Positions 61,501-64,000 are shown, counted from the stretch's first letter. The stretch is DNA of 64,000 nt from Carya illinoinensis (GCF_018687715.1 NC_056760.1:28380001-28444000); one strand, 5' to 3'. Numbers and translations: made by a program. The notes: generated by a model not told the origin, from the sequence alone.

Positions 61501-64000
61501 AGATGGGGGAGGCTGCTGTAAGGGGGGGTTTTCTTTTTGGATTTATGGTGGGAAATGTTAACAATGGCTCTATCACACTTTCTCACCTTCTTTTTGCATA
61601 TGATACTATTATTTTTTATGATGCTGATGGTGGATAGATTCAATCCTTAAGGGCTGTTTTATTATATTTTGAAGCTGTATCAGGCCTTAAGGTTAATTTG
61701 GGTAAGTCGGAGATGGTTCCGGTGGCAAAGGTGCGGAATATTAACTGTTTGGCAGAGTTGTTGGGGTGTAAAGTCTCCGTTCTACCTATGAAATATCTTG
61801 GCCTTCCACTGCGGGCGTCTTTCAAGGCTAAGTCTATTTAGGATGGGGTAGTTGAGAAGATTGAGAAAGGTTGGCGGGTTGGAAGAGGTTATATCTATCA
61901 AAAGAGGGTAGAATCACTCTTATTAAAAGTACTCTTTTGAATCTCCCAACTTATTACCTTTCTTTATTTCCTTTGCCTGTAGGGTTGGGCAATCGTATTG
62001 AAAAATTATTTCGTACATTTTTGTGGGGAGGAATAGGTGAGGAGACTAAAATCCAAAGAGTTATGCTATATACAATCATTTTTGCGTACTTTTTGCACAC
62101 TCCACTGATGTGATTGGCCAAAACATTTATTTTATATTAAAAAAAGTGATACAGTCAATCACATTAGTGGAGTGCACAAAGGAGTACGTAAAAGTGACTG
62201 CACATAAAGTTTTTCAAATCCGAAATGGTGGTTTGGGGATCCGAAATTTGAGTAGTTTTAACAAGGCTTTGTTGGGGAAGTGGCTGTGAAGGTATCAATT
62301 GGAAGGGGAGTCGTTGTGGAGGGAGATATATAGATTGGAAATATGGGTTTGTGGTGGGTGGGTTGGGAAGGGGGGGGGGGGGGGGGGGGGGAGGTTGGTG
62401 TTGGTGGGTTTGTAAGGAGGTTAGACCTATGGTGTGAGTCTTTGGAAATTTGTTAGAAAGGGATGGGAAATTTCTTCCTATGGACAGCTTGACTGGGAAA
62501 CATTTTGACAATCAATAACTTGAGAAAGTGGGGTTTTGTTATTATGGAGTGGTGCTTCATGTGTAAGAAACATGGGGAATTTGTGGATCATTTACTTTTG
62601 CACTGTGAGGTGGCAAAGGCATTGTGGGATGGTGTGTTTAGTAGAGTTGGGCTGGTTTGGGTCATGCTGATGAAAGTAGTGGATTTGCTAGCGTGCTGGA
62701 TGGGGCTTCATTATTCTAAACAAGTAGCTGTGGTGTGGAAGATGGTTCCTTTGTGTCTCATGTGGTGTATTTGGTGGGAAAGGAACTAGCGATGCCTTAA
62801 TAATAAGGAGTGCTCTATGGAGGAATTCTGGAAATGCTTTGTATTTTCTTTGTTGCAATGGTTTTCTGCTTTAGGACTTGATGGAGCTTCTTCTGTCTTC
62901 TTTTTCCCCTTCTTAGAATGTAATTAGGCATTTTCTTTTGTATACTTATTGTGTACATGGGCTTCTTCTATTACATTTCTTGAATAAAACTTCCTTTTAC
63001 TTATTAAAAAAAAACAAATTTTATAAAGAAAAAAACAAATTTTATTGAAGTGTTTGGAAAACATTGTTACAAACAAAGATAAACACTGTTTTTTGATAAT
63101 CTAAAGAACCACTTGGTAGCATTACATCCAATATCTAAAAAGAACTAGAATACTGAGAAAGTTAAAACTTTTAAATGAATGATTAAAATTTAGAAGTTTC
63201 ATAAAAAAAAATGAATGATTAATATTCTTTTAAGAGTGGTCTGCGACTTGTGTCAAACTGAGAGAAGGGTTCAGACCAGTTTTAAGGTAATTGGAAGCCT
63301 AAGCTGTCGGGCCACTTTCACTCATCCAAAATAGACACAAAGGGAGAATGGAAGAAGACTATGATGGACACCTGAGATAATTGTTTGAGAATGGCACGTG
63401 TGACATCACTTTATCTGTAGCTCCTACTCATCTCTGCCAATGTTACACATTTTCATACCCTTATATTTATCAAAATATAGGATTAGATTTGATTCATAAT
63501 GAACCTGTTTCAGCAACATGTCATGGAATAATCATGATCAACTCAGCCATGTCTACTTGAAAAATAACTCTATAATTTTTGTGTACTTTCTGTCTTACAC
63601 TTTCTTCTGGGATATATAGAACCAAATAATTGGTGGCTTGAATTGAGGTTTACATGTCTTTTTATAACTCGAAAATAACATTTGAGTGTTAGTTTGTCCT
63701 ATCTATTTGAAGTGAAATTAATGCTTTTTCATGTTTGATAATTCAGATGAAATGTTGAAATGTTCGCCTCCGCCCTCGAAAGGGCTTTCTAAGTATGCGC
63801 CATTAATTCACATTATGAAGGTTTGTTTGCTACCTGTAGAATTTATACATTGCTTGGCCAACTAAAACTGATTCCTGCAACATCTGATGTACTCCTCCCT
63901 TAATATGTTGTTGTTTTACAGGTCAAGCCTGAAAAGGTAAATGCTATCATTGGTTCTGGTGGAAAGAAGGTGAAGAGTATTATTGAAGAAACTGGAGTAG
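6108..64000 (+). CDS. PNP1: Chloroplast-type polynucleotide phosphorylase (19 exons, 3' end beyond window)
   Basis: PNPase degrades RNA 3'-to-5' using phosphate and can also add nucleotides; the plant plastid form acts in RNA 3'-end maturation, poly(A) turnover and decay. Nineteen exons join in frame to give residues 1-720. In order: a Ser/Arg-rich N-terminus like a transit peptide (about 1-80), first RNase PH core (about 85-290), helical linker with an acidic insert (about 300-430), second RNase PH core (about 435-670), and the start of the KH domain (GSGGKKVK, exon 19). The SNGSSSMAS phosphate-binding motif spans exons 14/15. D621, D627 and K629 in [10 protein letters not shown] correspond to the E. 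coli catalytic Asp/Asp/Lys. The acidic [12 protein letters not shown] insert marks the plastid rather than the mitochondrial isoform. No frameshift or stop was found. The introns reach 9.8 kb and carry nearly all the transposons in the window. Missing: most of KH, S1 and the C-terminal tail. Confidence 0.96.
6428..6465 (+). repeat. (TC)n microsatellite just inside intron 1
   Basis: About 19 TC units starting 38 bases after the exon 1 donor. It creates spurious Leu/Ser-repeat open frames on the + strand. Confidence 0.95.
6923..8550 (+). mobile_element. 5'-truncated L1-type LINE (RT C-terminus to 3' tail)
   Basis: Starts inside reverse transcriptase at the block normally reading SHLLFADDTLIF (here [12 protein letters not shown]), runs through [10 protein letters not shown] and the thumb region, then the zf-RVT zinc-finger segment ([21 protein letters not shown], about 8090-8155). 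It ends with the family's 3' signature (GTGTACTTGGGCTATGCC, AATAAAATTTT) and a short A-rich tail near 8550. Several frameshifts and stops; non-functional. The 5' boundary is approximate and no TSD was identified. Confidence 0.85.
8551..9136. repeat. Unassigned intron 1 DNA ending in an LTR-like terminus
   Basis: No coding potential. The right end, TCTGGATGTTACA at about 9136, resembles a plant LTR 3' end; the left boundary is unknown and no TSD was found. Probably an LTR fragment. Confidence 0.3.
9249..10029 (+). mobile_element. LINE 3' fragment split by a MITE
   Basis: The zf-RVT region begins near 9249 ([11 protein letters not shown]), is interrupted at about 9325-9540 by a short inverted-repeat element, and resumes through a degenerate zinc-finger stretch to [19 protein letters not shown] (9723-9780) and the usual tail (GTGCCATGCCTACTTTTCTCTCAATAAAA). 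The A-rich tail at 10020-10034 is where the TRIM has inserted. Relic with stops. Confidence 0.8.
9325..9540. mobile_element. MITE-like element inside a LINE
   Basis: The left end, GTGTTTTGGTATTAAGGTGA, and the complement of the right end (CTCAACACCCAAACATAC) form an imperfect terminal inverted repeat. The interior is AT-rich and non-coding. It separates two parts of one LINE zf-RVT reading, so it inserted after the LINE. Similar ends occur at 26741-26935. Short CTTA-like flanks hint at a TSD but are not decisive. Confidence 0.6.
10035..10311 (+). mobile_element. TRIM: miniature LTR retrotransposon with intact LTRs and TSD
   Basis: 5' LTR 10035-10112 (78 bp, TGTTAAGAATATG to TTTCACA) and 3' LTR 10236-10311 (76 bp) are near-identical. 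Immediately after the 5' LTR is TGGTATCAGAGC (10113-10124), a primer-binding site complementary to initiator Met-tRNA. A purine tract GAGGGGGAG (10227-10235) precedes the 3' LTR. The 5-bp TSD AAAAG lies at 10030-10034 and 10312-10316. Only 277 bp with no protein coding, so it depended on proteins from other elements. It sits in the A-rich tail of the preceding LINE. Confidence 0.93.
10317..10829 (+). other. Rest of intron 1, nothing recognised
   Basis: Unique-looking AT-rich intron sequence with no open frame or repeat that I recognise. It ends in the polypyrimidine tract and TTTGCAG acceptor of exon 2. Confidence 0.6.
10830..10898 (+). CDS. PNP1: PNPase exon 2 (residues 95-117)
   Basis: Encodes [20 protein letters not shown] followed by GET, a near-invariant N-terminal segment of the first RNase PH core. 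Acceptor TTTGCAG, donor GTATGT, both phase 0. 23 codons. Confidence 0.97.
10899..11930 (+). other. Left part of intron 2, nothing recognised
   Basis: AT-rich, non-coding. The 87-codon open frame at 11402-11665 has no recognisable motif and is probably chance. Confidence 0.5.
11931..12938. mobile_element. hAT-like non-autonomous element with a nested solo LTR
   Basis: The ends TATGGGTGTAAA and TTACACCCCTA form a short terminal inverted repeat of the hAT type (YAGGGNTG). The flanks CCAATGCG (left) and ACAATGCC (right) agree at 6 of 8 positions, compatible with a degraded 8-bp TSD. The interior is very AT-rich, with repeated ACCGGACCGG-type words near both ends and no transposase. Its right end is interrupted by the solo LTR at 12754-12927. 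The same family appears at 19697-20297. Confidence 0.7.
12754..12927. mobile_element. Small solo LTR with perfect 5-bp TSD
   Basis: 174 bp beginning TGTAACGCCCCC and ending GGTATCACA (TG...CA), flanked by TTACA at 12749-12753 and 12928-12932. No primer-binding site or purine tract adjoins it, so it is a recombination-derived solo LTR of a small element. I saw no 5S-rRNA-like promoter, so it is not evidently Cassandra. Confidence 0.85.
12939..14289 (+). other. Middle of intron 2, nothing recognised
   Basis: Open frames at 12942-13214 and 13334-13585 are below 91 codons, overlap frames on the other strand and show no family motif. No inverted or tandem repeat stands out. Confidence 0.5.
14584..15550 (+). 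pseudogene. LINE ORF1 remnant
   Basis: The frame at 14584-14775 ([16 protein letters not shown], then [14 protein letters not shown]) matches the ORF1 N-terminal block of the antisense LINE at 24412-24840 ([19 protein letters not shown]). Later frames at 15274-15537 and 15506-15781 match its downstream ORF1 parts (acidic stretch, then [14 protein letters not shown]). The three pieces are in different frames, so it is broken. ORF1 proteins of plant L1 elements bind the element RNA; this domain type is not one I can name with confidence. Confidence 0.7.
15765..19260 (+). pseudogene. LINE ORF2 remnant (endonuclease, RT, zf-RVT)
   Basis: Readable in pieces: endonuclease 15778-16320, linker/RT entry 16481-17250, fingers and palm 17277-17760, thumb 17716-18350 and zf-RVT 18652-19040. 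Stops include one within the endonuclease at about 15967 and one at 17592 in [13 protein letters not shown]. The G/A tract at 18351-18368 disrupts the segment before GVGVWKHIR. Confidence 0.88.
18351..18368 (+). repeat. Poly-G tract in LINE ORF2
   Basis: 17 G with one A, preceded by T9, just upstream of the conserved GVGVWKHIR block. The same ORF2 position carries G tracts in the LINEs at 42452-42479 (minus strand) and 62370-62391. Confidence 0.9.
19697..20297. mobile_element. hAT-like non-autonomous element
   Basis: Begins TAGGGGTGAAAACCG and ends with the inverted counterpart CACCCCTA. The 8-bp flanks CTTTTTGA (19689-19696) and ATTTTTGA (20298-20305) differ at one base, as expected for an aged hAT TSD. 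About 600 bp; contains a (GA)n run at 19919-19938 and no transposase. Short open frames inside it on both strands are not credible proteins. Confidence 0.8.
20298..20669 (+). other. 3' end of intron 2, nothing recognised
   Basis: AT-rich, with a T-rich run at 20469-20487. Ends in TTTTTTCATGCAG before exon 3. An open frame at 20382-20795 arises because exon 3 stays open into the intron upstream; only the part from 20670 is coding. Confidence 0.6.
20670..20776 (+). CDS. PNP1: PNPase exon 3 (residues 118-153 in part)
   Basis: Encodes [20 protein letters not shown] and on to [12 protein letters not shown], part of RNase PH core 1. The last codon is split: AG here and T at the start of exon 4. 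Donor GTGTGT, phase 2. Confidence 0.97.
20873..20915 (+). CDS. PNP1: PNPase exon 4 (residues 153-167)
   Basis: A 43-bp micro-exon giving [14 protein letters not shown], the conserved FFKREGR segment of core 1. Acceptor TTTCTCAG; donor GTACTA is a weak match after GAG. Intron 3 before it is only 96 bp. Confidence 0.95.
21636..22178 (-). pseudogene. LINE ORF2 fragment: RT entry region
   Basis: 180 uninterrupted codons from [13 protein letters not shown] through [20 protein letters not shown] to [15 protein letters not shown], the linker between endonuclease and reverse transcriptase in plant L1 ORF2. The catalytic part of RT is absent downstream because of the internal deletion. Confidence 0.88.
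22444..23053 (-). pseudogene. LINE ORF2 fragment: endonuclease domain
   Basis: Apurinic-endonuclease-like (EEP) fold of plant L1 elements, in two overlapping frames (22859-23053 and 22444-22920) with a frameshift near 22900. Visible: [49 protein letters not shown]. The homologous copy at 37938-39739 is very similar. Confidence 0.88.
23050..24945 (-). pseudogene. LINE ORF1 remnant
   Basis: ORF1 begins near 24942 ([14 protein letters not shown]) but shifts frame soon after. It continues as the block at 24412-24840 ([20 protein letters not shown] ... [17 protein letters not shown]), then 23946-24554 and 23050-23820 ([35 protein letters not shown]). No retroviral CCHC knuckle was seen. Broken by frameshifts. 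Confidence 0.72.
25430..25797 (+). mobile_element. LINE 3'-end fragment
   Basis: The end of a LINE: a degenerate zf-RVT downstream region, then TTTCCCGCATACTTGGGCTATTTTCCTACTCTTTTGATCAATAAAAATTTG-like tail (the family's GTGTACTTGGGCTATGCC/AATAAAA signature) and an A-rich end leading into an (AT)n run at 25797-25818. Left boundary uncertain. Confidence 0.6.
25819..26740 (+). other. Intron 4 segment, nothing recognised
   Basis: No host coding exon. A 91-codon minus-strand frame at 26136-26411 has no recognisable motif. Confidence 0.5.
26741..26935. mobile_element. AT-rich MITE
   Basis: The left end, GTATTTGGGTATTGAGTTGA, pairs imperfectly with the complement of the right end (CTCCACCACCCAAACTGGCCC). 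The interior is AT-rich with repeated AATAGTA/AAAAAGTA words. It resembles the element at 9325-9540. Confidence 0.6.
26936..27634 (+). other. 3' part of intron 4, nothing recognised
   Basis: AT-rich with TATATGAGTGAG-type imperfect repeats at 27260-27330. Ends in TACTGTCTGCAG before exon 5. Confidence 0.55.
27635..27718 (+). CDS. PNP1: PNPase exon 5 (residues 168-195)
   Basis: [20 protein letters not shown] then HETQILSW: the RLIDRPLRP motif typical of PNPase core 1. 28 codons, phase 0 at both ends, donor GTATGC. Confidence 0.97.
27958..28300 (+). pseudogene. Ty1-copia RNase H fossil
   Basis: [12 protein letters not shown] (27961-27996) followed by IAEAG matches the copia RNase H block containing SSAEAE. 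Further on are [15 protein letters not shown] sequence and, in another frame, [20 protein letters not shown] (about 28130-28190), matching the [20 protein letters not shown] block. Stops and frameshifts throughout; no LTRs were seen nearby. An old fragment, distinct from the copia in intron 13. Confidence 0.75.
28311..29109 (+). other. Intron 5 segment, nothing recognised
   Basis: No open frame of interest and no clear repeat structure. Confidence 0.5.
29110..29671 (-). mobile_element. Antisense LINE fragment (between RT and zf-RVT)
   Basis: The minus strand from 29671 reads [17 protein letters not shown], a decayed form of the LINE block ALLGKWLWRYQxExEALW. It continues through a GPHGVG-like region, then [19 protein letters not shown] (29165-29220), the start of zf-RVT. 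It contains a 31-bp tandem duplication (29364-29394 and 29395-29425). Together with 33791-35235 it may be one older antisense LINE interrupted by the sense LINE. Confidence 0.75.
29364..29425. repeat. 31-bp perfect tandem duplication
   Basis: Two adjacent identical 31-base units, each starting TCTTGACACACC and ending TTCCTTAATG, inside the antisense LINE fragment. It causes overlapping shifted frames on the minus strand. Confidence 0.95.
29690..30210 (+). pseudogene. LINE ORF1 C-terminal remnant
   Basis: Overlapping frames 29690-29911 and 29832-30293. The second reads [20 protein letters not shown] and [16 protein letters not shown], matching the ORF1 C-terminal part of the LINE at 23050-23820. 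Its upstream end is cut by the element's 5' truncation. Confidence 0.75.
32032..32048 (+). repeat. Poly-G17 in LINE RT
   Basis: Falls where related copies encode AAVRGGF (compare 61515-61530), just before the NVNNG...SH block. It is an expansion of a naturally G-rich codon run. Confidence 0.95.
32250..32288 (+). repeat. Poly-G39 in LINE ORF2
   Basis: 39 uninterrupted G after a T-rich stretch (32232-32249), replacing the segment after LGKSDFVP. A very long G homopolymer for genomic DNA; possible G-quadruplex former or sequencing/assembly artefact. Confidence 0.9.
33791..35235 (-). mobile_element. Antisense LINE fragment (RT region)
   Basis: The minus strand reads [21 protein letters not shown] (34947-34890), then [11 protein letters not shown] (34730-34700). 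After a gap come [13 protein letters not shown] and [16 protein letters not shown] (34360-34240), then RT palm pieces to about 33800 ([11 protein letters not shown]). Between 34485 and 34680 about 200 bp of unrelated sequence splits the RT entry region. Highly degraded. Confidence 0.75.
35236..35775 (+). other. Intron 5 segment, nothing recognised
   Basis: No recognisable open frame; T-rich tract at 35312-35324. Confidence 0.5.
35776..35937. mobile_element. Fold-back MITE
   Basis: The left arm, from TATACACTATACTAG through TTAAGATGTGGCACATTTATCA, pairs with the right arm, TGATAAATATACCACATCTTA through GGGGTGTATA. The inverted repeats are about 60 bp, imperfect, around a roughly 40-bp loop. 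No coding. The superfamily is not certain. Confidence 0.85.
35992..36118. repeat. 57-bp tandem repeat with T-runs
   Basis: Two full units and a partial third, each starting GAGAGCTAGTATC, then about 22 T, then CCTTTATACGTAAGAAG. The T-run plus TATACGTAAGAA resembles the antisense 3' end of the local LINE family (TTTTTATAAGTAA), suggesting a duplicated LINE tail. It ends 58 bases upstream of exon 6. Confidence 0.85.
36176..36240 (+). CDS. PNP1: PNPase exon 6 (residues 196-217 in part)
   Basis: [20 protein letters not shown] then AV, core 1. The final Val codon is split: GT here and A in exon 7. Acceptor TTACAG, donor GTAAGC, phase 2. Intron 6 is only 88 bp. Confidence 0.97.
36329..36485 (+). 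CDS. PNP1: PNPase exon 7 (residues 217-269)
   Basis: [20 protein letters not shown] to [12 protein letters not shown], the end of RNase PH core 1. The acceptor CACAG is followed by AG; using 36328 as the last intron base keeps the frame. Donor GTAAAC, phase 0. Confidence 0.97.
36486..36896 (+). other. 5' part of intron 7, nothing recognised
   Basis: T-rich sequence with no open frame; one segment near 36835-36870 (AGCCCAAGTACACAAG) resembles an antisense LINE tail. Confidence 0.5.
36897..37474 (-). mobile_element. Antisense LINE 3' end (zf-RVT)
   Basis: Starts with a T-run and TTTGATAGGTAAATGAGATTTTATT, the antisense 3' tail, and includes the CAAAGCCCGAGTACACAACG signature. The minus-strand frame 37227-37445 reads [20 protein letters not shown] and VDHLLLHC, a zf-RVT domain, followed by [20 protein letters not shown]. 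Its upstream continuation stops at an LTR-like sequence beginning near 37475. Confidence 0.85.
37475..37930. repeat. LTR-like fragment inside antisense LINE sequence
   Basis: Begins TTGTAACAACCCCGCCCTGG, which resembles the start of long plant LTRs (TGTAAC). No matching CA end or TSD was found. It lies between two antisense LINE blocks, but those blocks are not contiguous in LINE order, so a simple insertion does not explain it. Confidence 0.4.
37938..39739 (-). mobile_element. Antisense LINE fragment (ORF1 and endonuclease)
   Basis: A close parallel of 22320-24240. Endonuclease pieces at 37995-38407 ([20 protein letters not shown]), ORF1 C-part at 38756-38974 ([35 protein letters not shown]) and more ORF1 at 39069-39731. 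Similarity stops sharply at about 39739, after GAGACTGCAGAA. RT is absent. Broken by frameshifts. Confidence 0.85.
39740..40749 (+). other. 3' part of intron 7, nothing recognised
   Basis: The open frame 39869-40246 (125 codons) begins near a TATATA run and has no family motif. Ends in TTCATTGCAG before exon 8. Confidence 0.5.
40750..40806 (+). CDS. PNP1: PNPase exon 8 (residues 270-288)
   Basis: [19 protein letters not shown], the join between core 1 and the helical domain. Acceptor TTGCAG. The donor is GTTGTG, a weak +3 to +6 context, but the frame and homology require it. Confidence 0.95.
40807..41238 (+). other. Intron 8, nothing recognised
   Basis: 432 bp of ordinary intron sequence without a transposon. 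Confidence 0.7.
41239..41352 (+). CDS. PNP1: PNPase exon 9 (residues 289-326)
   Basis: [20 protein letters not shown] through [11 protein letters not shown], in the all-helical domain between the two RNase PH cores. Phase 0 at both ends, donor GTATGT. Confidence 0.97.
41567..41636 (+). repeat. (TA)n followed by poly-A42
   Basis: A TA run to about 41589, then 42 uninterrupted A (41595-41636). It could be a retroposon tail on the + strand, but no recognisable LINE body precedes it; the LINE to its right is antisense. Confidence 0.85.
41735..43622 (-). mobile_element. Antisense LINE fragment (RT to zf-RVT), truncated at both ends
   Basis: The minus strand from 43622 reads RT palm remnants ([11 protein letters not shown]), [13 protein letters not shown] and FADG at about 43105 in place of FADD, then [16 protein letters not shown] and the thumb (42588-43199). 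Next come a G tract (42452-42479), [12 protein letters not shown] (about 42450-42415) and zf-RVT (41692-42156: [24 protein letters not shown]). The 3' tail is missing. Broken by frameshifts. Confidence 0.87.
42452..42479 (-). repeat. Poly-C (G on the LINE strand) tract
   Basis: 27 C with one T on the + strand, hence a G tract on the LINE coding strand, directly before [12 protein letters not shown]. Same ORF2 position as 18351-18368 and 62370-62391. Confidence 0.92.
43623..44237 (+). other. Intron 9 segment, nothing recognised
   Basis: AT-rich, non-coding. Confidence 0.5.
44238..44430. mobile_element. AT-rich MITE
   Basis: The left end, GGTTTGGATGGTGAGATGAG, and the complement of the right end, GGTTTGGCAAGTGGGATGAG, match at about 16 of 20 positions. 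The interior is AT-rich with ATTATTATTATT and GAAAAAGTT words. No coding. Confidence 0.75.
44790..45053 (+). CDS. PNP1: PNPase exon 10 (residues 327-414): helical domain with acidic insert
   Basis: The largest internal exon, 88 codons. [20 protein letters not shown] and [18 protein letters not shown] belong to the helical domain. [14 protein letters not shown] followed by [13 protein letters not shown] is the acidic insert characteristic of the plastid isoform. Acceptor CTGTGCAG, donor GTAAAT, phase 0. Confidence 0.97.
45054..47630 (+). other. Intron 10, mostly unrecognised
   Basis: Holds a short LINE-tail-like piece at 45400-45430, an (AC)n(AT)n run at 45670-45690, the GC-rich inverted-repeat block at 46010-46290 and a (TAA)n microsatellite at 46531-46560. 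No host exon is missing here, because exons 10 and 11 join in frame. Confidence 0.6.
46176..46277. repeat. Inverted repeat in a GC-rich intronic block
   Basis: GGGAAAATCCGCCACTGTG (46176-46194) pairs with CACAGTGGTGGATTTTCCC (46259-46277) at 18 of 19 positions across a 64-base loop. The surrounding block, about 46060-46290, is markedly GC-richer than the rest of the intron. It may be part of a non-autonomous element whose outer ends I could not define. Confidence 0.7.
47631..47705 (+). CDS. PNP1: PNPase exon 11 (residues 415-439)
   Basis: [20 protein letters not shown] then KRIVE: the lead into the second RNase PH core. Acceptor TTCCCAG, donor GTAAGA, phase 0. Confidence 0.97.
47706..48132 (+). 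other. Intron 11, nothing recognised
   Basis: 427 bp of ordinary intron sequence. Confidence 0.7.
48133..48246 (+). CDS. PNP1: PNPase exon 12 (residues 440-477)
   Basis: [20 protein letters not shown] then [18 protein letters not shown]: the RSDGR...IRPI and [12 protein letters not shown] hallmarks that open RNase PH core 2, whose arginines contact phosphate and RNA in characterised PNPases. Donor GTATGA, phase 0. Confidence 0.98.
48247..48614 (+). other. 5' part of intron 12, nothing recognised
   Basis: Ordinary intron sequence with no open frame of note. Confidence 0.55.
48615..48858 (+). mobile_element. LINE 3'-end fragment
   Basis: Reads [17 protein letters not shown] near the end of LINE ORF2, then the 3' signature (GTGTACTTGGGCCTATGCC, AATAAAATCC) and A8. 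5' truncated to about 240 bp. Confidence 0.8.
48859..49414 (+). other. Intron 12 segment, nothing recognised
   Basis: Contains (AT)n at 49099-49114. No other structure seen. Confidence 0.5.
49415..51397. mobile_element. 2-kb solo LTR
   Basis: Begins TGTGACGCCCCC and ends GGTCATCACA, the TG...CA ends of an LTR with short inverted repeat TGTGA/TCACA. The flanks ACATG (49410-49414) and ACGTG (51398-51402) match at 4 of 5 bases, consistent with a mutated TSD. The interior is GC-rich at 49990-50280 and purine-rich at 51085-51190. No gag-pol and no second LTR, so a solo LTR of about 1983 bp, probably from a Ty3-type element. The 115-codon Lys/Arg-rich frames inside are low-complexity artefacts. 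Confidence 0.75.
51403..52323 (+). other. 3' part of intron 12, nothing recognised
   Basis: AT-rich, non-coding. Ends in TTTGGTGAAATAG, an unusually purine-rich stretch before the exon 13 acceptor. Confidence 0.55.
52324..52416 (+). CDS. PNP1: PNPase exon 13 (residues 478-508)
   Basis: [20 protein letters not shown] then [11 protein letters not shown], core 2. Acceptor AAATAG, donor GTCTCT; both are weak, but frame and family alignment fix them. Phase 0. Confidence 0.96.
52567..52776 (+). repeat. Left part of 286-bp tandem duplication, copy 1
   Basis: Copy 1 runs 52567-52776, is interrupted by the copia element, and continues at 57601-57676 (210 + 76 = 286 bases). Copy 2 at 57677-57962 is continuous and also 286 bases. 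The two differ at scattered positions, for example CATTTCCCTATG versus CGTTTCCCTATA. Confidence 0.92.
52777..52980 (-). repeat. Copia 3' LTR
   Basis: 204 bp, TGTTAAGTTTGC to TCATTGACA in + orientation. It aligns without gaps to the LTR at 57392-57595 with 11 differences counted by eye. Confidence 0.96.
52981..53850 (-). pseudogene. Copia pol: end of RT and RNase H
   Basis: RNase H at 53201-53629 ([46 protein letters not shown]), continuing in another frame at 52988-53185 ([13 protein letters not shown]). RT connection at 53704-53898 ([17 protein letters not shown]). The frame breaks between these show the pol gene is dead. Confidence 0.93.
53851..54510 (-). pseudogene. Copia pol: reverse transcriptase
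   Basis: [20 protein letters not shown] and [17 protein letters not shown] (54178-54510), then [20 protein letters not shown] and the catalytic YVDDI (53891-54187). YVDDI is intact, but the two blocks are in different frames. Confidence 0.95.
54511..55440 (-). pseudogene. Copia pol: integrase region, degraded
   Basis: Pieces such as [20 protein letters not shown] (54390-55124) and [20 protein letters not shown] (54580-54924) match the integrase C-terminal part of copia polyproteins, in two frames. The catalytic core between 55130 and 55440 is hard to follow in any single frame. Confidence 0.85.
55441..55990 (-). pseudogene. Copia pol: protease and GAG-pre-integrase
   Basis: [11 protein letters not shown] holds the aspartic-protease motif in the altered form DSAAS (usual D-S/T-G/A). 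Later come [14 protein letters not shown] and the pre-integrase finger [14 protein letters not shown]. 180 uninterrupted codons at 55442-55984. Confidence 0.93.
56179..56974 (-). pseudogene. Copia gag
   Basis: The presumed start codon is at 56974-56972; an in-frame TGA (56950-56948) follows seven codons later. It continues as [16 protein letters not shown] (56905 downward, the UBN2 gag domain), then shifts frame near 56500 into a second piece with two zinc knuckles: [14 protein letters not shown] and [14 protein letters not shown] (56179-56532). Binds element RNA in capsid-like particles when intact; here broken at least twice. Confidence 0.93.
56975..57391 (-). other. Copia untranslated leader and primer-binding site
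   Basis: Between the 5' LTR and gag. The PBS (57380-57391) matches initiator Met-tRNA with one change from the usual TGGTATCAGAGC. The leader itself is rich in CTCTGCCGA-like words (minus strand) and encodes nothing credible. Confidence 0.8.
57392..57595 (-). repeat. Copia 5' LTR
   Basis: 204 bp, TGTCGAGTTTGC to TCATTGACA in + orientation, followed at once by the right TSD GTTTC. Confidence 0.96.
57601..57962 (+). repeat. End of duplication copy 1 (57601-57676) and intact copy 2 (57677-57962)
   Basis: Copy 2 contains the uninterrupted sequence GCTGTAGTTTCAAAATGTG, equal to the copia flanks joined with a single GTTTC. It is therefore a paralogous empty site for the copia insertion. Confidence 0.93.
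57963..58426 (+). other. 3' end of intron 13, nothing recognised
   Basis: Ordinary intron sequence ending in TTATCTTTCCAG. Confidence 0.6.
58427..58605 (+). CDS. PNP1: PNPase exon 14 (residues 509-568 in part)
   Basis: [40 protein letters not shown] and [11 protein letters not shown]: the core 2 region that shapes the active site, including the first part of the SNGSSS phosphate-binding loop. The last Ser codon is split (AG here, C in exon 15). Donor GTAGAT, phase 2. Confidence 0.98.
58832..59015 (+). CDS. PNP1: PNPase exon 15 (residues 568-629): catalytic residues
   Basis: [20 protein letters not shown] through [21 protein letters not shown]621, D627 and K629 correspond to D486, D492 and K494 of E. 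coli PNPase, which coordinate the metal and act in catalysis. All three are present. The donor AAG/GTTGTT is weak. Ends in phase 0. Confidence 0.98.
59182..59229 (+). CDS. PNP1: PNPase exon 16 (residues 630-645)
   Basis: [16 protein letters not shown], 16 codons, the strand following the catalytic motif in core 2. Acceptor GATTGTAG, donor GTGAGA, phase 0. Confidence 0.97.
59396..59995. mobile_element. Element with long inverted repeats, possibly Mutator-like
   Basis: The left arm starts TTAAATACTAAAACAGTTCC; the complement of the right end (to 59990) reads TCAAATACTAGAGTAGTTCC. Pairing continues inward over roughly 230-270 bp with mismatches, including the ACATGACTCG...CATCATCACCAATA region against TATTGGTGGTGATG. 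The centre is AT-rich and there is no transposase. Arms this long suggest a MULE or fold-back class; no clear 9-bp TSD was found. It fills most of intron 16. Confidence 0.75.
60067..60139 (+). CDS. PNP1: PNPase exon 17 (residues 646-670 in part)
   Basis: [20 protein letters not shown] then KLIL, the end of RNase PH core 2. The next Asp codon is split (G here, AT in exon 18). Donor GTATGC, phase 1. Confidence 0.96.
60140..60639 (+). other. 5' part of intron 17, nothing recognised
   Basis: Contains a 27-base near-perfect tandem repeat (GGAGCTCTTTGACTCRAAGGAGACA) at about 60433-60482; otherwise unremarkable. Confidence 0.5.
60640..61224 (+). mobile_element. Degenerate LINE fragment (RT entry)
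   Basis: [21 protein letters not shown] (about 60790-60850) corresponds to the RT entry motif [11 protein letters not shown]; later pieces resemble the FIALIP and palm regions ([13 protein letters not shown] at 61160-61200). More diverged than its right neighbour and of a different subfamily. Confidence 0.65.
62062..62206. mobile_element. Fold-back MITE inside a LINE
   Basis: The left arm, TTTTTGCGTACTTTTTGCAC and TCCACTGATGTGATTGG, pairs with the complement of the right arm, ACTTTTACGTACTCCTTTGTGCAC and TCCACTAATGTGATTG. It replaces the LINE block normally reading WNKVCAPI, so it post-dates the LINE. Confidence 0.8.
62370..62391 (+). repeat. Poly-G22 in LINE ORF2
   Basis: 22 uninterrupted G shortly before the block corresponding to [12 protein letters not shown]. 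Confidence 0.93.
63011..63746 (+). other. 3' end of intron 17, nothing recognised
   Basis: Short direct repeats near 63170-63220 (AATGAATGATTAA); otherwise ordinary intron sequence, ending TTGATAATTCAG. Confidence 0.6.
63747..63820 (+). CDS. PNP1: PNPase exon 18 (residues 670-694)
   Basis: [20 protein letters not shown] then HIMK, the linker from core 2 to KH. The phase-1 acceptor restores the split Asp codon. The first four exon bases also spell an in-frame-looking ATGA, but the phase from exon 17 avoids that stop. Donor GTTTGT, phase 0. Confidence 0.96.
63922..64000 (+). CDS. PNP1: PNPase exon 19, cut by window end (residues 695-720): KH domain start
   Basis: [20 protein letters not shown] then IEETGV: the RNA-binding KH fold with its GxxG loop (GSGGKKV). 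It continues past 64000, where the rest of KH, S1 and the tail are expected. Acceptor TTTTACAG. Confidence 0.96.
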